A DNA stretch of 64,000 nucleotides, taken from NCBI GenBank assembly GCA_001557505.1, contig LSAX01000003.1, forward strand, positions 372,001 through 436,000. Reading direction: 5' to 3'. The position numbers and the translations under genes are program-made. The DNA comes from Reticulascus tulasneorum (taxonomy: Eukaryota > Ascomycota > Sordariomycetes > Glomerellales > Reticulascaceae). The number at the start of each line of letters is the position of its first letter. Within the stretch, counting starts at the first letter, position 1. Positions 57,100 to 64,000 of the stretch are shown here, one piece after another. The notes beneath the pieces were generated by a model. The model ran no database searches. It had not been told where the DNA came from and saw only the letters and a list, made by a program, of their open reading frames with translations.

Positions 57100-58728
57100 C
57101 TACGCATAGGCTAATTTTAGCATACCGAGTTTGCCACTTGCAATACGGTAGCCGCTGGCTAACTCCTCCGTGCCCTCTCGCCTCACTGCGCCGACTTGGG
57201 CCAGATACACGTGCTGGCCCATCCACGAAGTCAATGTGGGCGGCCCGATCCATATCCTCGCAATACACGTCAAAATGGCAATGGCACCTAGACAGATGAA
57301 TACAATCGCTGCCGAGACGTAGCTGCCTGTTCGCTTGGACGCTCGGGTACCGGAGTAGTACGGGTAACCGGGGGCAGCGTTGTTGATGGAGCGGGATGTC
57401 CCGGTAGTGTTCTCCCTTCCGAATGATTCGAGCCCCACAGGAGCATGTCCCAGTTGGAAGCCGTCCCTCTCCTTTACCAGCTCGGCACCCCATCCAGCCA
57501 TGATGGCCCGAACAAAGGCGCTGACTCCATGCCGTGGGCCGGACTCATTGCTATATAATATGGCATCGACCCAATTCCGGTAAGGAGAAAGGGATCCGTC
57601 AACGTTCTCTGTCTTGATAGGTAGATTGCTGGTGGCCACGATTTTGACACTGTGTGATATCTCCCCGTAACGGTCGATAAGAGCCGAGCATTCGCCATTC
57701 TCTACGATCCGCGCCACCTCGGCGACGGCGTAGAACATGTCGTAAGCAATCCGCCGATCGACACGCTGCTGTTTGGAGGCGTCATCTAACCAGCCACCCT
57801 CCAGATCAGCCCACTGCATCTCTATCCTCCCAGGTCGAACGATCCTGTAGTCGATGACGACTCTGGCGTTTGTGTTGTTTATCCAGCTGGAACCCCCGCT
57901 CTCGACCCTCTCCCAGCCGGTGGGGTCGGATGTCATGAAGAACTCCTCATCCTCCTCGGTCCTCTTAGCTACCATGACGATCTCTCGGGTCAGGATGATT
58001 CCTTCGTCAAGAGCGTTAAAGACATCCGGACAGCTTGCCCACCCGACCATTGCGACACCGAACGGAGCGTCTACCTCACCCGTGTCTGCGTTGTACTGCC
58101 ACGACTCCTCTCCGGGGGCAAGTAGGTGGTGAACAAAGGCGCGGTTTGTTTGCAGCAGCGGGGCATCTCCAAACCAGGGGCTCAGCACACCAGCATCAAG
58201 ACCGCGTAGGGGCGGGACTCGGAGCCGGATCTGGGATTCCGCTAAGCCCTCGTACGTGAATATCGTGACGTCAATGACGCCGAACTTGTATCCGATAGAG
58301 GCGGTGATACCCAACAAGACCACAACGTATCGGCAGAGGACAAAGCCGGGAAACCCGCGAAAGCCCACTGCGACGGGGGCGCGGGGCTGCGAGTTGAGAT
58401 ACCGTGCGTAGTCAAGCCCGGCATCATTGGAGACCTGCCGACTGCACCACCAATCAAAGAGGTGGAGATATGCTTCGGCGAAGCCGTACGATAACATTCC
58501 GATGCCGATGCCGAGCACGGCAAGCCACGCTTGGATACTGATGTGCGACCCGACCGTGAACGCTACCTGCCCTGGTATGTCGGCAGCGTCAACGAACTCG
58601 TCAGGGCCCTGCCTACCCGTCAGGACATTGACGCCGAAAAGAATCAAAATCGTGCCGCCCACGAGCAAAGAGGCGAGCGCGAGCCCGCCAAGTTGACGGA
58701 GACGGGTGAGAATGTTGAGTTGTGCCAT
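57100..58728 (-). CDS. Fungal membrane protein of unknown function
   Basis: Single exon, 542 residues from the Met at 58728 (an upstream in-frame Met at 58776 would add 16). Hydrophobic helices at about 12-35 (LGGLALASLLVGGTILILFG), 64-85 (IQAWLAVLGIGIGMLSYGFA) and 125-150 (VLCRYVVVLLGITASIGYKF), then a long soluble region of about 300 residues with NNT and NES glycosylation sequons (likely extracellular or lumenal), and one last helix at about 480-505 (YVSAAIVFICLGAIAILTCI). A WW pair and YARYLNSQPRAPVA loop look conserved in type. I have seen this layout in uncharacterised ascomycete proteins but no function is known. Its neighbours are secreted enzymes. Confidence 0.78.
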   Translation of the reverse strand: MAQLNILTRLRQLGGLALASLLVGGTILILFGVNVLTGRQGPDEFVDAADIPGQVAFTVGSHISIQAWLAVLGIGIGMLSYGFAEAYLHLFDWWCSRQVSNDAGLDYARYLNSQPRAPVAVGFRGFPGFVLCRYVVVLLGITASIGYKFGVIDVTIFTYEGLAESQIRLRVPPLRGLDAGVLSPWFGDAPLLQTNRAFVHHLLAPGEESWQYNADTGEVDAPFGVAMVGWASCPDVFNALDEGIILTREIVMVAKRTEEDEEFFMTSDPTGWERVESGGSSWINNTNARVVIDYRIVRPGRIEMQWADLEGGWLDDASKQQRVDRRIAYDMFYAVAEVARIVENGECSALIDRYGEISHSVKIVATSNLPIKTENVDGSLSPYRNWVDAILYSNESGPRHGVSAFVRAIMAGWGAELVKERDGFQLGHAPVGLESFGRENTTGTSRSINNAAPGYPYYSGTRASKRTGSYVSAAIVFICLGAIAILTCIARIWIGPPTLTSWMGQHVYLAQVGAVRREGTEELASGYRIASGKLGMLKLAYA

Positions 58729-59836
58729 GAAGAGTCTCCTTGATTGCGGGACACAAGCATACATGAGGTTCTGCAAGGCTTGTGGGTCTCCTTTTAAACA
58801 GGCCTCGCTGGGGAGCAGCCCATCGTCTGCTGATTCTAATCAATCCTTGAGCGTCCTAGCCAGCGACATTGCGTTATGTGGCGCTAATATTGACCCAATA
58901 GTCTCTTCCATCTGCGGCTGAGCCCATACTGCCCATGTTCCCCCCTCCCCTGCAGTGAACAGACCAGGATAAGAGAGGACAATATGAAACTGGATGAACA
59001 TTGGGCAGTAATTATGCCGTTAAGCAGTCAAACCTTCGCAGGCATGGTTTTACATAAAAGTCGTTGGCATACGGGGGTGGAACGACTTAATTACCACTAA
59101 ACACCAGTGGGAGTGATATCTAGGCGGTTAAATCACCTTGAAATGCCCCGGCCTATTAGCACTGGTCCGCTGCGAACTTCAAGGAGAACTGTCTGAGACA
59201 GCCAGGTGACCTCGGTCGGAAAATTGGTCGAAGAAGATCAGGGTGTGAATCTTGAGCTGAATTTCTTTAGGTGAACATGACTATAAAATGCTCTTCATGG
59301 ACCTCAGTCGCACTCACTGGCTGACTTCATGTTGCGCCAGAATTTCAAACAACCCCCAAAGTCAAGTTTCCCAAGGCACACTCAGACGACGCCACATCCA
59401 ACAATTCCATCAGTCTCCAGTTTTTCTTTTGTAAATCTCAAGGCCAAGTATCGCGTAAGGCTCGCACTGTCGCCGACTATACTACTTTATAAGTCGCATA
59501 GAGGCTCTGCTGCTGTAGTTATGAACTGAGACACGCAGGTGCTGAAAACGAGTCGGGGACTGGGGGCAAGCTAGACCGGTGAAGAAACTTATTGTCCTTG
59601 GATGAGGAATACTGGCAAACATGCAAGGAATTGGACCATTAATATGTAAGTTACCATAGACTTTAGAATTAGTAACGTTAAAGATATAGCTAATATGATG
59701 ATAATAAATCTAGTTGATAGATCTTGAGAAACAAAGTATGGTTCACCTTAAACATATGTCTTTCTACGCGTCATGAAACGCCACCCTGCTCTGCATTCTC
59801 CCTCATCGGCCACATTGGCCACATTGAACTGCTCTA
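58729..59836. other. Intergenic between membrane-protein and fungalysin genes
   Basis: Membrane-protein promoter on the left, fungalysin 3' region on the right. A CTATAAAATG at 59281 precedes a 66-codon plus-strand frame (59329-59529) that I do not support as a gene. Confidence 0.5.
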
Positions 59837-62032
59837 TTAGTTCTTGCACACATCAGGAATCTTCCGGCTTTGCCTTCGCCTCTTCTCGCTAAAGCGAGCC
59901 TGTTCTCCTAGTCCTCGCTTGGCAAAGCCTTTCCAGAGCTCGCAAGCGTTGACACCGCCGGTTAGAGCTGTGTCGGCATCCAAGATGGCATCGCGGGCTT
60001 GGATCATGTTAGGAGTGCAAGGTTGCCTATTAAAATCGCGGATTTGTCAGCTCATCATTTAGAAGGTTAGCTGTGAAGCAGGAAGAACTCACAGTGCCAT
60101 TCCATCTAGGACCAACTTCATAGTCAGATACTTTCCATCGGTTGGCACGCCGTTGGCATCGAATTCTGGTGTGGGACCATCATTTTTGCCGTATTTGTCA
60201 ATCAAGTTCCACATGATCTCGAATAGTGTCGTTGCCCAAACTTCGCCAATCGTATGCACGTCCCACCCCATGTTGTCAATATCTGTGTATTTCCAAGGGT
60301 TCCGCGCCAAGCTAGTACTGTACGGGTAGTAACGAACACCACCAGTGTTGCCAAAGACCCAGGCGCCGGTTACTTGGTCGGTGTCGCGAGTATGTTCTGG
60401 CTTGACCATAATCGCCGCGCCCATAAAATCGCCCCATCCTTCGCCCATCCCGCCTGACTCGGCCGAGTTCAGGCATTCGACGTTAGCTGGACCGCCAGTG
60501 AGCCGATTAGATACTGTTTGGACGCAGTGAAGTTAGTCATAATAGTTGAGAGCAATTTGACTGAAGAGGAAAAAGTGCAAGGTCCATACCGCCATGTGTG
60601 TACTCGTGGATGACAACTTCGGCTTGGAAGCTACAATCTCTCCAAGGAGTGGTTTGTGTGAAGAGGTACATGAACATGATCCCATTTCTACCCTCCGGTG
60701 GTGTGTAGAACTGGGCATTGTTAGTCGTATACCCATCTTGTGCGCTGAGAAACACAAAGTCATCGCCGATGCCCCCCTGGCCGTTATTATTTAACTCGAA
60801 ATTACCAGCCGCCTCATTAAAGCCCAAGACGTGGAGGAGATCATGATAAGTGTTGGCAGTGTAGAATAACTGTGTGATGCTGGCGTTGATGTATGAGGCA
60901 GGGTCGACCATGTCAGTTGAATATGGAAATTCGAAATCCTTGGTGGCGCTTACGGGCTGATAGACATTGTAGTAGTCCTCTGTAGCCTCCGGATCATATA
61001 CAGCCATGCCATTGTTGCCCCGTGTAGTGTTATATACTGCAAATCCATCGCTCTGCCAAGTGAACTCTGAGGCGGTAACGTCCCATGGATCAGTGAGTAC
61101 GCTGCGAGAGCCTTCGGTAGGGTTAGAAACACCCCATGGGCTATCAGATTCCCGGGTTAGCTAAATTACAGCTCTGTAGTATTGAAGACGTTTGTCTTGT
61201 TATATTTGTGGGGTGTATACGTACTAGACCTCGTATGAAGCCGCATGCGCAACTCTGTTGGCAACACCATGGACTACTCCGCCCTGAGCGTCGACATAGC
61301 TCAAGAGGTAATCATGATGGAGATTTGTCTCTACTCTCCAGGTGAGAACCAAACTGCCGTCACCTGCAACAAAATAGACGAGGCTTGCCTGGGGATCTTC
61401 TGCAACGCCTGTAATACCCTTTAGGATATACGTCTCGATCTTCCCAGTTACGTGTTCAGCAGATGCCGAATCTGCCTCGATGTCGAGCTGAAGAATGCTA
61501 GAGACATCTTTTAAAGCTGCTGTTGGGTCTAGAAAATCCCTTTTCTTGAGTGGATTTTCAGTTGGAACCGGGGCAAGGAAGAAGTTGTTGCCGTATGAGA
61601 ATACGGTACCATCTGGCCCGACCTAGTAGCCTACGTTAGCGTCTGTGTGCTTCTTCCCCCCTCCTCCGGATCACTTACATTGACATTGAAGTCCGCATTG
61701 TCGATATCAAGTCCATTTGCGGTTTGTTTGAAATATACATGCGCAACTCCATTAGTGCCGACGTAATGATCCTGAACCGTCCTGAAGGTTGCCCCCGGGA
61801 CAACTCTTCTAAGGAGCTCAGTTGCAGTGTCAACGTAAGTATCCCGCTTAAGAAGAGTCAATGATGGATTTGCAGCAACCTCCCCAGCGGTGACATATTT
61901 GGCTCTGGAGGGCAGGCGGAAACTACCAAGATCCACACTTCGACGGCTAAGTCCGTGATTGTCGTGGGCCTTGAAAGCGTTAACACCTGTCGTTGAGCCC
62001 AGGAGGCCGAAGAGGGCCAGATATGGAATCAT
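59837..62032 (-). CDS. Fungalysin metalloprotease (M36), secreted
   Basis: Five exons: 62032-61679, 61622-61225, 61140-60590, 60513-60093, 60026-59837; 1914 nt, 637 residues. Signal peptide [20 protein letters not shown], then an FTP-type propeptide (to about 245), with [20 protein letters not shown] and LTWRVETNL. The mature enzyme starts near [19 protein letters not shown]. Zinc site: VVIHEYTHG (HExxH) split by an intron, completed by GEGWGDFMG, the third ligand Glu. Fungalysins degrade elastin, keratin and host or substrate protein at neutral pH. The end is odd: after [13 protein letters not shown] the usual non-basic tail with a Pro-Ser-Gly-Cys-like ending is replaced by a basic stretch ([18 protein letters not shown]). 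Confidence 0.93.
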
Positions 62033-62838
62033 GATGTTAAGGATAAACCAGACGTGCTGGCAAGCAGGCAGATAATGTTCAAACGGGACTTCAATTGCCC
62101 CAAGGAAATTAAAGATATTACTAATGTTCAAGCAGCTAGGAAGATTCACGACGGGAATTGCTCTTCAATTTGTATGTTTTTACTGGATACTAGCTCCATC
62201 GCACTTGGGCGATCCCTCAAACTAACTTCCTATTTCGTGCGAGAGTCTACATAATTACTTGGCTGTATCCTCATTGAAAGTCAACCGGCGGTGTCGTACG
62301 CAGCCATAAAATATGTGCTCTCATTTTCATGAATTCATCGGTTGGTTGTCGACGAGTGCAGATACGAGTGTTTTGCTCGGGTGCAAGTCGGGGCTTGGTG
62401 TGCGCACACACGGGCAAAGCGGAATGCTATCCGACGCGGACCCCATTCCTTCTAAATGGTGAAAGACCATGTGTCAGTCTATGCACTAGCTTTCGGGAAA
62501 GTTTGCCGTCCGCCTTTCCCCAAGACAGGATGGTCACATCGTAAGCTGGTATCAGTGATGGAGTGAAGGCAACTGATGGCACACAACAGTCTGCCTTGAT
62601 TTCAGCGCAAGGGTGTGTCAAGCGCTTCTAGCAATAAGTGCCGATACGAAAGCTAGCAATGCCTTAATGGGAGTTTCCTCATCGCGTCAAGCTGGTCGGA
62701 CACGGGGGGAGATGCGCTGATAACAGGTTGATTGTGCCGCGCCGCTGCATCCGCTCAGTACTTGCACAGGTCGCTGCCCCAGCTGCATAGTTTCTCCGGA
62801 TTCCCAGACCAGACGTTGCCCAATCTGAGTGAACAAAT
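62033..62838. other. Intergenic, fungalysin promoter side
   Basis: Upstream region of fungalysin and 3' remnant of the regulator pseudogene. The expected C-terminal half of the regulator is not found here. Confidence 0.5.
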
Positions 62839-64000
62839 TCAGCTATCACATCCAATACTATAAGGAGAGGAGAGGGCTCTCATACCACATTGAATATCCG
62901 TCGTATTTGGAGCGGAAGCCTGGCGATGGAGACCTTGGCCAATTGCCATTCGGTATGCTAGGCCCATGATTGAGTACGCCACGTTGGGGGAGTTCTTGTA
63001 GTGCAGATAGAGTCTACCAAGAAGACACAGGGCCTGCAGACTCTCAATGCAACCCATACCCACAAGCTCAAAGTCGAGGTATGCCTTTGCCCGCATGTAG
63101 TAGATCCGAGAACTCTCGTCCGAGCGACAAACGGACAACGACCCCAATACTAATACCATGTTGAACAAGGCGAGCCATGGACGGTCGCTTCTCTCCCCTC
63201 GTTTCCATGTTTTCCGAAACCAAAGCTCGTCAACAAACGGAACGACTCCATGGAGAGCCCCAAAATAGGGGTCAATGCTTGCCTCTTCATCCACCGCTGG
63301 CGTCGCCTCCTGCAGTTGAAGATCCGATGAGACATACAATCCCATGAAAAGGAATGCGTTCGCTGGCCATTATTACCGTAGGGTACCCTGTTTATCAGCT
63401 CCTTCTGTAAGGACGGCTTCAATCTGAACATAGTCCGTAAAACTGCATGAACAGACATGTTGCCCAGGTACAAGCGGCGATATACACTCGACGACAGGCC
63501 ATTGACATCATCGCACATGGCGCGTTCCGCCTGCTCACGTTCGTGCGATTCATCCCACTCGCGCTCATCGTCATCGTCCTGGTCCTCGTCGCCACCTGAA
63601 TCTTCATCGGCCTGCCCATCAGGTGCCGTGGGCCGATGTGGCAAGCTGCGTTGCGGCGTGGACGACACCTGGCCAGCAAGGCGTAGAAGCTCGCCAGCGG
63701 ACAACAGCGCCAAGGACTCAGAGACTGCAACGGAAAGACCCTTTTCAGGATCTCCTCAGCAGGAGTATGGGACTTCTCTTCTGCAACAGAAGCGGGGATT
63801 CTGCCTCAACATGTTAGAGAAGCGTGCGCCAGGGGCCTGGCCAAGTTTCAGCTCACCTCGATGCTGTTAGCTTGCGTGGCTTGCGTGATTCGTAGTGGCA
63901 TGTCGGCACTTGGTAGTAGATGCATTTACTGCATGGCAGATTGCCGTCCCATCGGATCTTTTGCCGCCTGCACTCAGCACAGGATTTCGTGGGCTTGACG
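62839..64000 (-). pseudogene. Zn2Cys6 transcription factor, damaged and cut by the window edge
   Basis: Reading leftward from the right edge: a binuclear zinc cluster CAECRRQKIRW...CSKCIYYQVPTC, in which Trp stands where the third cysteine (KIRC) should be. After an acidic linker come the conserved helices DDVNGLSSSVYRRLYLGNMS and HAVLRTMFRLKPSLQKEL, then around 63340-63380 the conserved frame changes by two bases (QRT, then IPFHG, then LYVSSDLQLQ lie in three frames) without a workable intron. The fungal regulatory domain (PF04082 type) resumes with VDEEASIDPYFGALHGVVPF, RSDRPWLALFNMVLVLGSL and YMRAKAYLDFELVGMGCIE, then stops after GLHRQ where the RRRVWW block would follow. Lost ligand, frameshift and truncation together suggest a decaying gene. 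Confidence 0.7.

Noticed and set aside
59281..59529. TATA-like CTATAAAATG followed by a 66-codon frame
   Set aside because: Promoter-like context but the short product has no signal peptide or conserved feature.

Overview
The window is nuclear DNA of a filamentous ascomycete, most likely a Sordariomycete. Genes are split by short GT-AG introns (about 50-100 bp), often with CTAAC-like branch points. ATP-citrate lyase is encoded by two separate divergent genes, as in Pezizomycotina, and fungus-specific families are present: Sim4/CCAN kinetochore proteins, GH72 glucanosyltransferase, fungalysin and Zn2Cys6 regulators. I cannot name the species. Exon structures were built by hand from splice signals, reading frame and family knowledge; all full models given close in frame.

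Layout. 1-8.3 kb: a 12-exon secreted subtilase (1293-4889), then 3.4 kb without a supportable gene. 8.3-14.8 kb: YAG7-like RGG protein (-), CENP-W (-), prefoldin subunit 4 (+) and an MFS drug/polyamine-type transporter (+). 15.3-20.9 kb: an unrecognised 1090-residue protein with an N-terminal cysteine cluster (-), then a stretch that looks like a decayed gene. 22.3-32.2 kb: acidic Ser/Thr-rich secreted protein, CENP-Q/Fta7 with an AT-hook array (-), a thioredoxin-like ER protein, Cnl2/Nkp2 (-), and EAF3/MRG15 (+), whose chromodomain exon is parted from its MRG exons by a 2.07 kb intron holding two further ORFs. 33-42.2 kb: mitoribosomal uL30m, then the head-to-head ACL1/ACL2 pair around a 3.4 kb shared upstream region. 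42.8-53.9 kb: alpha/beta hydrolase, GH72, guanylate kinase with a presequence-like extension, septin Cdc10, mitoribosomal bL32m and the WD protein Ski8. 55.3-64 kb: a secreted zincin-like protein, an unknown membrane protein, a fungalysin metalloprotease, and a damaged Zn2Cys6 transcription factor running off the right edge.

How the genes work together. The middle is mostly housekeeping: acetyl-CoA supply, chromatin (EAF3), inner kinetochore (CENP-W, CENP-Q, Nkp2), cytoskeleton (septin, prefoldin), mitochondrial translation and mRNA decay (Ski8). Both ends carry lineage-variable secreted hydrolases and long non-coding stretches, consistent with accessory segments flanking a conserved block. 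The most interesting observations are the nested-gene intron of EAF3 with an 8-bp direct repeat at its borders, three CCAN genes within 17 kb, and the decaying regulator that has lost a zinc ligand.
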